From contig CAAFXD010000211.1 of assembly GCA_900766945.1 (NCBI GenBank), positions 1-6,009 of the forward strand: DNA of 6,009 nt, in the 5' to 3' direction. Numbering within the stretch: the first letter of the stretch is position 1; each line of letters opens with the position of its first letter. The position numbers and the translations under genes are program-made. Below the pieces are notes generated by a model. The model searched no databases. It had not been told where the DNA came from and saw nothing but the letters and a program-made list of their open reading frames with translations. Shown here piece after piece: positions 1 to 5,890 of the stretch. The stretch comes from Clostridia bacterium. GTDB taxonomy: Bacteria > Bacillota > Clostridia > Oscillospirales > Acutalibacteraceae.

Positions 1-2
1 AT

Positions 3-1472
3 TTCAAACCGGAGGAATTGCCGGCGTATGCGCTCACCGAGGTGACCAAAGGGGATATTCAATCCACTTTTGATACACAGGGCGTTGTGGAATCGGGCAG
101 TACCGAAACCTATTCCGCCGCAAGCGGGGTAAAGGTGGTTTCGGTGGATGTGGCTGTCGGGGACCGCGTTTCCGAAGGGCAGCAGCTTGCCACCTTCGAT
201 GTCACTTCTTTAAACGGTACGCTTTCCGATTATAAGACCGCGTATACGAAGGCAAAATCGTCTTATGACAAATCCGCCGCAGGCGTTGCCGACGCCAAAA
301 AGAAGCTCGCCGATGTCAATACGCAAATTTCCGCATTGGAGCGTGAAATCGCCCGGTTGGAATCTGAGGTGAAAGCGGCTGAAAATACACAGGTGACTTT
401 GCCGACAGCGCCGAATTACTCGGAAGCGGATTTGCAGGCGCTCGCCGAGCAGTTGCAGGCGGGCGGTATGACCGAGGCGCAGATTGATGAGATTGTTGCC
501 GCTTTGAAAGCACAGGCGGGGCAGGTCGATGTGGAAACCGCGATTGCAAATTCCGCCGCCGCAAAAAAAGCGGAACTGATGCAGAAGCAAGCGCAACTTT
601 CCGCCTTGGAAACGCAAAAAAGCGTGTATGAAGCGCAAACCGATGAAACCGTCACCGACCTTTACAAATCCGTTATGGAGCAAAAGCAAAAGGAATATGA
701 AAGCTATAAAGCACTTGTCGACGCGTTGGCAAAAGGCTGGACTGCCTCTGCCGACGGTATCGTCACCGAGGTGAACCTGACCGCAGGGGAGGCGTTCCAA
801 CCGAGCACCGCACAAAGCGGCGGTATGGATTTGTCTGCGCTGATGAGTATGGCTTCGGGCAACAGCGATGTTGCCGCAACGCTGACAGATATTTTCTCCA
901 CCACAAGCAATGCGAATACCGCTGTCGGCACGGGGATGGTCGTGGAGCATTACGGCGACTTTTATGTCAGCTTCACGGTCGGCAAATATGATTTGCAGGA
1001 TTTACATGTCGGGCAAAAGGCAAAAATCACATCGCTCGATAAAGACTATGCGGGCGAGGTCAGTTATGTCAGCGCAACGGCTACGGCAGGCAGTGGGCTG
1101 GACATCAGCTCGATTACCTCGTCGCTGACGGGCAGTTCCTCTTCTTCCTCTTCCAACAGCGCACCCATTAAGGTGAAAATCGAAAATCCCGATGAAAAAG
1201 TGGTCATCGGCTTTGATGTGGATGTCAGCATTGATACCGAAAAGCTGGAAAATGTCATGGTAATTCCCGTAGAGGCTGTTTCGACAAATGACGGGGAAAA
1301 CTGCGTATTTGTCTACAACGAAAAAGAGAAAACCGTTTCCAAGCGCGTGGTGTCCCTGGGCGTCGGCTCGGATACTCTGTATGAAGTGCTCGAAGGCTTG
1401 CAGGTCGGCGAGCAGGTGGTTTTGAATCCGAAAACCGCGCTAACGGACGGCGACAAAATCCAAGTGAAATAA
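3..1472 (+). CDS. Efflux ABC transporter adaptor subunit, HlyD/MacA (YknX-like) family, 5' partial
   Basis: Membrane-fusion adaptor that would link an FtsX-type permease to the outside of the cell. The frame is open to the left edge (codons from base 3), so the N-terminal membrane anchor is missing. The TTG at 18 gives a 484-residue product but is probably internal, because the protein already reads as the first beta strands there. Counting from that TTG: a first biotinyl-lipoyl half at about 34-62 (VDVAVGDRVSEGQQLATFD), a charged, Ala/Gln-rich coiled-coil hairpin at about 72-238 interrupted near 125-170, the second lipoyl half at 242-262 (ADGIVTEVNLTAGE), a beta-barrel at about 309-405, and a membrane-proximal C-terminal domain at about 413-484 containing VIPVEAV and GLQVGEQVVLNP. 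Odd features are low-complexity insertions at 263-305 and 357-382, the latter with seven consecutive serines. The permease gene follows after 12 bp, so the two are co-transcribed. Family is confident; substrate unknown. Confidence 0.9.
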   Translation, partial: FKPEELPAYALTEVTKGDIQSTFDTQGVVESGSTETYSAASGVKVVSVDVAVGDRVSEGQQLATFDVTSLNGTLSDYKTAYTKAKSSYDKSAAGVADAKKKLADVNTQISALEREIARLESEVKAAENTQVTLPTAPNYSEADLQALAEQLQAGGMTEAQIDEIVAALKAQAGQVDVETAIANSAAAKKAELMQKQAQLSALETQKSVYEAQTDETVTDLYKSVMEQKQKEYESYKALVDALAKGWTASADGIVTEVNLTAGEAFQPSTAQSGGMDLSALMSMASGNSDVAATLTDIFSTTSNANTAVGTGMVVEHYGDFYVSFTVGKYDLQDLHVGQKAKITSLDKDYAGEVSYVSATATAGSGLDISSITSSLTGSSSSSSSNSAPIKVKIENPDEKVVIGFDVDVSIDTEKLENVMVIPVEAVSTNDGENCVFVYNEKEKTVSKRVVSLGVGSDTLYEVLEGLQVGEQVVLNPKTALTDGDKIQVK

Positions 1473-1487
1473 GGCGGTGGCGTATTG
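1471..1487 (+). promoter_or_regulatory. Ribosome-binding site fixing the TTG start of the permease
   Basis: AAGGCGGTGG (1471-1480) overlaps the adaptor stop codon and lies 4 nt before TTG at 1485. No ATG or GTG in this frame is better placed. The next ATG (1539) would remove the amphipathic N-terminal segment NIRIAVFSIRTNLMRSLL that is standard in MacB-type permeases. Confidence 0.7.
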
Positions 1488-2726
1488 GATATTCGAGAAA
1501 ATATACGCATTGCCGTTTTCAGTATTCGTACCAACTTGATGCGCTCGCTTTTGACGATGCTCGGTATTATTATCGGCGTCGGCTCGGTGATTGCAATTAT
1601 TACCGTCGGCAACGGCAGCCGCGACTATATTGTCGGTATGATTCGGGATATGGGCAACAGCGCAATTAACATCATGGTTGACCCGCAAACCGCACAGCCG
1701 TCCGACTATATTACCTCTGCCGATGTCGAGGCCATTAAAGCGTTGGATACAGTGGATTATGTTTCTCCGTATGTGATGACCATGGGCTCTTTAACCGCCA
1801 ACGAAACCAACGGTATCGGTATGTTAATCGGCGGCAATACGGATTTGCGGTATGTCACCAGCGGCGACTGTATTTACGGCAGATATTTTAACGAAGCGGA
1901 ATATGAAGCGGGCAGAGCCGTCGGCGTGATTGACGCGACCAGCGCGCGGCAGTTGTTCGGCACAGCCAATGTCGTCGGGGAGTACATCAACTTTACCTTT
2001 AACGATGTCATTACGCGCATTAAAATTGTCGGCGTGACCGATATGGCAAGCTCATTCGGTATGGACTCTGAGGAAATGATGGAGTCTATGCAGGCGTTGG
2101 GCGGCGCGCAAATGACGGGCGCGATGCTGATGGTGCCGAATACCCTGTCGTCGCAGATTACGGGCTCTGCCGACTGTTTCGACACGATATATATTATGGC
2201 GAACGATGAAGACGATTTGGAGGGCGCAGGCAACGCGGCGCTGAACCGTTTAAATGCGCGCCATAACAACGGCGACCGCGACTGCTATATCGTCACCAAT
2301 ATGGCAACCTATATTGACCTTTTAGATACCGTTATCAATATTTTCACGATATTTATTGCGGCAGTCAGCGCGATTTCGCTGGTGGTCGGCGGTATCGGCG
2401 TGATGAATATTATGCTGGTTTCCATTACGGAGCGCACGCGCGAAATCGGTATTCGTAAAGCACTTGGCGCGAAAACCTCCACCATTTTGTTCCAATTTTT
2501 GACCGAGTCGATTATCCTTTGCTTAATCGGCGGGTTAATTGGGCTTTTACTCGGTGTGTTCGGTGCGGCGGTTGTGTCGCATTTGATGAGCATTCCGCTA
2601 GATGTGAAGCCCTCCACCGTGGCAATCGCGGTTGGTTTCTCCACCGCAATCGGTGTGATTTTCGGCGTGTACCCCGCGCGCAGAGCGGCAAAAATGCCTC
2701 CGATTGAAGCCTTGCGCAGAGATTAA
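1485..2726 (+). CDS. MacB/FtsX-family ABC transporter permease (YknZ-like)
   Basis: Integral-membrane permease of a type VII (MacB/LolCE/FtsX) ABC exporter, 413 aa, complete and of usual length for a stand-alone permease without a fused ATPase. Topology is the classic four-helix form: TM1 at about 21-42 (LLTMLGIIIGVGSVIAIITVG), a large extracytoplasmic MacB-type domain at about 43-282, then TM2 at 283-310, the cytoplasmic coupling motif ERTREIGIRKALGAK (316-330), TM3 at about 334-367 and TM4 at about 376-397. The C-terminus is the family hallmark YPARRAAKMPPIEALRRD. It starts with TTG, supported by an SD 4 nt upstream and by the conserved N-terminus. It lies 12 bp after the adaptor, so one operon is expected. 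The ATP-binding partner (YknY/MacB-NBD type) is not between them, as it is in some operons, and must be upstream of the window or elsewhere. The outer domain has a methionine-rich stretch at 187-216. Possible roles in this family include export of antimicrobial peptides, toxins or lipids; none can be chosen here. Confidence 0.95.
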   Translation: MDIRENIRIAVFSIRTNLMRSLLTMLGIIIGVGSVIAIITVGNGSRDYIVGMIRDMGNSAINIMVDPQTAQPSDYITSADVEAIKALDTVDYVSPYVMTMGSLTANETNGIGMLIGGNTDLRYVTSGDCIYGRYFNEAEYEAGRAVGVIDATSARQLFGTANVVGEYINFTFNDVITRIKIVGVTDMASSFGMDSEEMMESMQALGGAQMTGAMLMVPNTLSSQITGSADCFDTIYIMANDEDDLEGAGNAALNRLNARHNNGDRDCYIVTNMATYIDLLDTVINIFTIFIAAVSAISLVVGGIGVMNIMLVSITERTREIGIRKALGAKTSTILFQFLTESIILCLIGGLIGLLLGVFGAAVVSHLMSIPLDVKPSTVAIAVGFSTAIGVIFGVYPARRAAKMPPIEALRRD

Positions 2727-2747
2727 AGCAAAATAAAAAATCCCTCG

Positions 2748-2782
2748 AAACCGTTTGCGTGATGTTCTTAACGGAGTTTTTT
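2748..2782 (+). terminator. Weak intrinsic terminator candidate after the permease
   Basis: Arms AAACCGTT (2748-2755) and AACGG(AG)TTT (2770-2779) can pair with a 2-nt bulge and a 14-nt loop, followed by a run of T to 2782. The stem is short and AU-rich at its base, so it is at best a first, leaky terminator ahead of the strong one that follows. Confidence 0.3.
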
Positions 2783-2783
2783 A

Positions 2784-2818
2784 CGGAAGGTTGCCATTTT
2801 GCGACCTTCCGACTTTTT
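2784..2818 (+). terminator. Strong intrinsic terminator of the adaptor-permease operon
   Basis: CGGAAGGTTGC (2784-2794) pairs with GCGACCTTCCG (2801-2811) to give an 11-bp stem with one G-U wobble and a 6-nt loop (CATTTT), followed after two bases by TTTTT (2814-2818). It ends the transporter transcript and insulates the restriction-modification module from it. Confidence 0.85.
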
Positions 2819-2831
2819 ATGCTGAGAATTC

Positions 2832-2860
2832 TTGAATAGACACTAATATTATGATATAAT
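2832..2860 (+). promoter_or_regulatory. Sigma-A-type promoter of the restriction-modification operon
   Basis: TTGAAT (2832-2837, 4 of 6 to the -35 consensus), a 17-bp spacer, and perfect TATAAT (2855-2860) preceded by TG at 2852-2853 (extended -10). Transcription would begin near 2867, leaving a leader of about 24 nt before the methyltransferase ATG. No controller-protein operator repeat is obvious around it. Confidence 0.75.
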
Positions 2861-2877
2861 TTGATAAATCGAATTTT

Positions 2878-2893
2878 GAGAGGTAACAAAATG
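2878..2893 (+). promoter_or_regulatory. Shine-Dalgarno site setting the methyltransferase start
   Basis: GAGAGG (2878-2883) lies 7 nt before ATG at 2891. An in-frame TTG at 2861 begins immediately after the -10 box, before the predicted transcription start, so it cannot be the initiator. The ATG product begins MDLRSISLFSGAMGL, placing motif I at the N-terminus as expected for C5 methyltransferases. Confidence 0.8.
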
Positions 2894-4027
2894 GATTTAA
2901 GGTCAATATCCTTATTTTCTGGTGCAATGGGTCTTGATTTAGGACTTATGCAAGCAGGAATTGATATACAAATAGGTCAAGATTTTGATAGTTCCTGCAT
3001 TCAGACTATGCACGCAAACAGCCATAAAGGTATTGCAGGCGATATAAGAAATATATCTGCTGATTCCATTTTGAAACAAGTGGGTATGAAAATCGGGGAG
3101 CCGTTTTTAGTTTGCGGCGGCCCTCCTTGTCAACCGTTTTCAACGGCCGGTAAGAGGTTAGGTATCAATGACCCCAGAGGTAGTTTGTTCAAAGAGTTTG
3201 TGCGGATGATTGATGAAATTCGCCCGCGTTTCTTTGTAATGGAAAATGTCAAGGGGTTGATGAGCGTAGCATTAAAGGATGAAAATGGCAACAACACCAA
3301 TACCAAAGTATTGGATGTTATTCTGGATGAGTTCCGCAAACTGAATTATAAAACGGTGTATGGTGTTCTGGACGCGGTCAATTATGGTGTTCCGCAGTTC
3401 CGTGAAAGATTTGTTATGATAGGCAGCAGAGATAACGAGAACATTTTTCTTCCTGCCCCTACCCATTTCCGCATACACCAAAATCCTTCATATCGTTGGG
3501 TTACTTTGGGCGATGTAATCAAAGACCTTGAAAATGCAGATGGTGAATGTGCTGCATTTAGCGATAGCAGATTGCAGCTTTTGAAAATGGTTCCTGAAGG
3601 TGGAAACTGGAAAGACCTACCTGCTGACGTTTTGCGGGATGCTATGGGCGGTGCATATTCTTCTGGCGGTGGCAAAGTCGGTTTTTATCGCCGTTTGTCA
3701 TATTCGCAACCAAGTCCTACGGTTGTTACAAGTCCGGTACAAAAGGCAACAATGATGTGCCATCCAACACAAGATAGACCGTTGAGCGTGGCTGAATATG
3801 CTCGTATTCAGCAATTCCCAGATGATTGGAAATTCATCGGTACAACGGTTGATAAATACCGTCAGATTGGAAATGCCGTTCCTGTTGGTCTTGCACGTGC
3901 AATAGGTGAAACTTTGGTCGCGGTTGCAAACGGTGAACAAGAAATCGTTGTCAAACGAATTAGAGGAACTGGTATACACGAAAAAATTCAAAATGCCATC
4001 CGTGTGGGAGGGACAAGCAAATGTTGA
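2891..4027 (+). CDS. DNA (cytosine-5-)-methyltransferase, type II modification enzyme
   Basis: Transfers a methyl group from S-adenosylmethionine to C5 of cytosine in a specific DNA site, protecting it from the neighbouring endonuclease. The 378-aa product is complete and of usual length, with motifs in canonical order: motif I (SAM binding) SLFSGAMGLDLGL at about 7-19; motif IV GGPPCQPFS with catalytic Cys80; motif VI MENVKG with Glu118-Asn119; motif VIII YGVPQFRERFVMIGSR with Gln169, Arg171 and Arg173; a target-recognition region at about 181-270, ending SYSQPSPTVVTSP, that includes EGGNWKDLP and the Gly-rich GGAYSSGGGKVGFYRRL; and motif X YRQIGNAVPVGLA (GNAVP at 327-331). All catalytic residues are present, so it should be active. 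It has its own promoter and is translationally coupled to the endonuclease gene through a 7-bp overlap. Sampled lines of the gene are 35-38% GC, against 42-57% in the transporter genes, which suggests acquisition by transfer. The target sequence cannot be read from the protein with confidence. Confidence 0.95.
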   Translation: MDLRSISLFSGAMGLDLGLMQAGIDIQIGQDFDSSCIQTMHANSHKGIAGDIRNISADSILKQVGMKIGEPFLVCGGPPCQPFSTAGKRLGINDPRGSLFKEFVRMIDEIRPRFFVMENVKGLMSVALKDENGNNTNTKVLDVILDEFRKLNYKTVYGVLDAVNYGVPQFRERFVMIGSRDNENIFLPAPTHFRIHQNPSYRWVTLGDVIKDLENADGECAAFSDSRLQLLKMVPEGGNWKDLPADVLRDAMGGAYSSGGGKVGFYRRLSYSQPSPTVVTSPVQKATMMCHPTQDRPLSVAEYARIQQFPDDWKFIGTTVDKYRQIGNAVPVGLARAIGETLVAVANGEQEIVVKRIRGTGIHEKIQNAIRVGGTSKC

Positions 4028-4764
4028 ACATAGAACCATTAAATAATAGTTATGATGAAAAAGCGGTGTTTGAGGCGGTTGGTACTGCCTTAACCGATTT
4101 TTATACCGCATTAACCAGAACACTCGACAGTATTGATGTGGATAAAATCCTTAAAAGGAAAAATCCGTATTTGTATCGTGCAAAGGGTATCAATAGCGCA
4201 GGACAGATTGTGGATGGTATTCTTGCCGCCTACATATCATCAAGCGAGGAAACTATTTTTGGTAACTGTTTTTTTGAGCCGATTGCGATTGTTGTTTCTG
4301 GCGGTCAAAAGGCGGTTGCTGAAGGTGTTGATATTACAGTAGACAAAGATAACACCATTTACAGTATCGCTGTTAAGAGTGGTACATCCGTTTTTAATGC
4401 TGATAGCAGGAAAAGACAGGAGCAGAATTTCCAATCCGCACAGAAACGAGCACAACAGGCCAGAAAAGCATATTTGCCGGTAGTTGGTTACGGTTACGGC
4501 AAAAAGAAAACAAAGACCGGTAAAGAGAAATTTTATCTTGAACTGGCAGGCAAGAATTTCTGGGAGTGGCTTACAGGCGATGCGGATTTCTACACCAAAA
4601 TCATTGAGTTTATGGGAACTCGCCCCGATGAATATGTCAAAGAGTTTGAGAATGCTTATAGTAAAGCAGAGAACCGTATGATAAGAGAATTTACCATCAA
4701 GTATTGCAAAGAAGATGGTTCGATAGATTGGAATGCTCTCATTCGGTTTAATAGCGGTGATTAA
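4021..4764 (+). CDS. Type II restriction endonuclease, Eco47II/PmeII-like family
   Basis: Predicted to cleave DNA at the site methylated by the upstream enzyme. It is 247 aa. Its ATG lies inside the methyltransferase 3' end (7-bp overlap), with GGGAGG (4006-4011) 9 nt upstream. By recall it resembles the Eco47II/PmeII-type endonucleases: KNPYLYRAKGI (47-57), a helix with SSSEETIFG (73-81), then GVDITVDKDNTIYSIAVKSG (102-121), and later FWEWLTGDADFYTKIIEFMG. The core beta-hairpin supplies Asp104 and Lys119, as in PD-(D/E)xK nucleases. The residue normally acidic two before the Lys is Ala117, so Glu76 or Glu77 may supply the third carboxylate (inference). The segment after Lys119 (about 128-150) is a basic Gln/Arg/Lys/Ala helix, likely a DNA contact. 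Position next to a C5 methylase strongly supports the role even where sequence similarity is modest. If the Eco47II link holds, GGNCC is a possible target, but this is weak. Sampled lines are 42-43% GC. Confidence 0.85.
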   Translation: MLNIEPLNNSYDEKAVFEAVGTALTDFYTALTRTLDSIDVDKILKRKNPYLYRAKGINSAGQIVDGILAAYISSSEETIFGNCFFEPIAIVVSGGQKAVAEGVDITVDKDNTIYSIAVKSGTSVFNADSRKRQEQNFQSAQKRAQQARKAYLPVVGYGYGKKKTKTGKEKFYLELAGKNFWEWLTGDADFYTKIIEFMGTRPDEYVKEFENAYSKAENRMIREFTIKYCKEDGSIDWNALIRFNSGD

Positions 4765-4876
4765 TATTCAAAATCGGAACTTGATATTATGCACTCTTTC
4801 AAGAGAAAACCGGCATCGCATTTGTATTCACAAATATTGTTGGGCAGTAACCCAAACCCACTATAATATGTCAAAC

Positions 4877-4907
4877 GACCGTCAACATTTCTGTTGACGG
4901 TCATTTT
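4877..4907. terminator. Terminator hairpin between converging genes
   Basis: GACCGTCAAC (4877-4886) and GTTGACGGTC (4893-4902) form a perfect 10-bp stem with a 6-nt loop (ATTTCT). On the plus strand it is followed by ATTTTC, ending the endonuclease transcript 113 bp after its stop; on the minus strand by GTTTG. The T tract is short on both sides, so it probably works in both directions with moderate strength. The rest of 4765-4963 shows only a short TTGGG/CCCAA repeat (4840-4855) and an orphan TATAAT (4862-4867). Confidence 0.65.
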
Positions 4908-4959
4908 CAATTAACTCCGCTAAGGACATGACGTGTTGCGGCTTCGGGGGATTTTTCAT
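4882..4959 (-). CDS. Possible 25-aa ORF downstream of the small membrane protein
   Basis: ATG at 4959 lies 4 nt after the stop of the 113-aa gene on the same strand and reads MKNPPKPQHVMSLAELIEND then RQQKC before TGA at 4884-4882. There is no SD, so translation would depend on re-initiation. The composition (a Pro-rich start, then an amphipathic MSLAELIEN helix) looks protein-like. The last six codons lie inside the terminator hairpin, which suggests either a true small protein ending in its terminator or the remnant N-terminus of a gene truncated when the restriction-modification module arrived. No function is recognised. Confidence 0.27.
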   Translation of the reverse strand: MKNPPKPQHVMSLAELIENDRQQKC

Positions 4960-4963
4960 TTGT

Positions 4964-5305
4964 TCAGTCAAATACAACCGATTTCTTTTTACCGTTTTTG
5001 TTTCGGGGGTATTCTCGAATGCGAAGAATGTAGTCCAAGTTTACAATTTCACGCGTACCGTTTTTTTCTAACACCAACCCACCGTCCGAAACCGATTGAA
5101 TTGTGCCGTTGATTTGATTGTTCAGGGTGTAGATAATACATTCTTTACCGATAAACTGTTTGGCGAGTTCCACCATTTTCTGTTTCTCCTTTTCTGTTTG
5201 ACGCGCCGCAAGCAGACGGTGCGCCGCAGATTGTTTTTTCATTTTGTTTTGCTGTAAAACGAGAAAAAGCAGGAAAAACACGCAAATCAAAGTGCTTGTT
5301 TCCAT
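4964..5305 (-). CDS. Small membrane-anchored beta-barrel protein (possibly DUF6897-like), function unknown
   Basis: A 113-aa product. Residues 5-19 (TLICVFFLLFLVLQQ) form one short membrane segment with no obvious cleavage site, followed by a highly charged Lys/Gln/Arg/Glu helix at about 21-50. A compact all-beta domain at about 51-98 follows (FIGKECIIYTLNNQINGTIQ, then GLVLEKNGTREIVNLDYILRIREY), and a basic tail RNKNGKKK. The beta part has the strand-turn pattern of a small SH3/LSm-like barrel; from memory it resembles a clostridial domain of unknown function (DUF6897), not verified. The overall plan (one N-terminal helix, charged linker, small beta barrel) also recalls YajC of the Sec translocon, but the YajC sequence hallmarks are not seen. 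The start is secure: GGAGG (complement of 5313-5317) lies 7 nt upstream of the ATG. It has its own promoter, although the SOD gene precedes it by only 66 bp on the same strand. Confidence 0.85.
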   Translation of the reverse strand: METSTLICVFFLLFLVLQQNKMKKQSAAHRLLAARQTEKEKQKMVELAKQFIGKECIIYTLNNQINGTIQSVSDGGLVLEKNGTREIVNLDYILRIREYPRNKNGKKKSVVFD

Positions 5306-5335
5306 CTTGCCGCCTCCGTGCTGTTTCTTGTAAAA

Positions 5336-5364
5336 AGTATAGCACGCATATCGGTATTTGGCAA
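5336..5364 (-). promoter_or_regulatory. Sigma-A-type promoter for the small membrane protein gene
   Basis: On the minus strand: TTGCCA (5364-5359, 5 of 6 to consensus), a 17-bp spacer, and TATACT (5341-5336) preceded by TGC (extended -10). It lies entirely between the SOD stop (5372) and the ATG at 5305, so the downstream gene can be transcribed independently of SOD. No T-tract terminator is visible after SOD, so read-through from SOD is also possible. Confidence 0.75.
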
Positions 5365-5371
5365 GTACGCC

Positions 5372-5890
5372 TTATCTACCGCGCATCGTTTTTACAATCG
5401 TGCCGCAGGCGATGCGTTCGCCGGCGTTTCCCGCGGGTTGGGTTTTGAAATCGTCGGGATTTCGGTGGAGTATCACGCTTCTGCCGAGGATTTCCGCAAT
5501 CCCGAAGCGGTCTGTCAGCACCGCGCCAAACGCGTTTCCGTTTGCGGTGGCAAACAGCGGCGGCAAATCACCCGCGTGCGCCGGGTGCGGGCAGTCTTCG
5601 GGATTATAGTGCCCGCCCGCCGAGAGAAAAGCGTCTGTTTTGCCATCTTTACAAGTGCCGTTTTCGTGCAGATGCATGGCAAAAATACCGAAGTCGCACT
5701 TTTCGGCGCTGACGGGCAGGCCGCGCACATTGGATACCACCAAAACGCCGCGGTTTCCTGCGGGGTAAAACAAAATCCGCCCCGCAATTTCGGGGTATTT
5801 TTCACTCCCGCGCACATATGCGGCGGCATAGGGCTTGTGCGACGATACAATGTGCACAAAATCGGCGTTTTCCCGTTGAAATGTATACAA
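5372..5890 (-). CDS. Cu/Zn superoxide dismutase family protein, no export signal
   Basis: Converts superoxide to hydrogen peroxide and oxygen. Using TTG at 5890-5888 as start gives 172 aa. All canonical metal ligands are present: Cu ligands His73 and His75 (AMHLHENG), bridging His94 (GGHYNPEDC), Zn ligands His102, His105 and Asp108 (HPAHAGDLPP), and Cu ligand His142 (VILHRNPDDF). The active-site Arg is Arg159 (GERIACG), and Cys80 with Cys162 can form the conserved disulphide. The electrostatic-loop segment HRNPDDFKTQPAGN is typical of the clostridial form I recall. Unlike most bacterial SodC proteins it has no signal peptide or lipobox: the N-terminus is polar (MYTFQRENADFVH). An upstream in-frame stop at 5956-5954 and the polar reading between exclude a longer exported form. 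It is probably cytoplasmic. Sampled lines are 52-67% GC, higher than the restriction-modification genes. Transcription would come from the right, beyond the usable sequence. A long plus-strand ORF over this region is only its antisense shadow. Confidence 0.92.
   Translation of the reverse strand: MYTFQRENADFVHIVSSHKPYAAAYVRGSEKYPEIAGRILFYPAGNRGVLVVSNVRGLPVSAEKCDFGIFAMHLHENGTCKDGKTDAFLSAGGHYNPEDCPHPAHAGDLPPLFATANGNAFGAVLTDRFGIAEILGRSVILHRNPDDFKTQPAGNAGERIACGTIVKTMRGR

Noticed and set aside
210..950. A 246-codon minus-strand ORF over the adaptor gene
   Set aside because: Cys/Arg/His-rich translation typical of the antisense of a GC-rich coding gene; the plus-strand adaptor is unambiguous.
2861..2890. 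Extended methyltransferase start at TTG 2861
   Set aside because: It directly follows the -10 hexamer and precedes the likely transcription start; ATG 2891 has a proper SD.
4789..4866. A 25-codon plus-strand ORF after the endonuclease
   Set aside because: No convincing ribosome-binding site and no protein-like pattern; its stop coincides with the TATAAT at 4862-4867.
4840..4867. Possible plus-strand promoter (TTGGGC, 16 bp, TATAAT)
   Set aside because: The -35 is poor (3 of 6) and a terminator hairpin follows within 10 bp with no plus-strand gene beyond.
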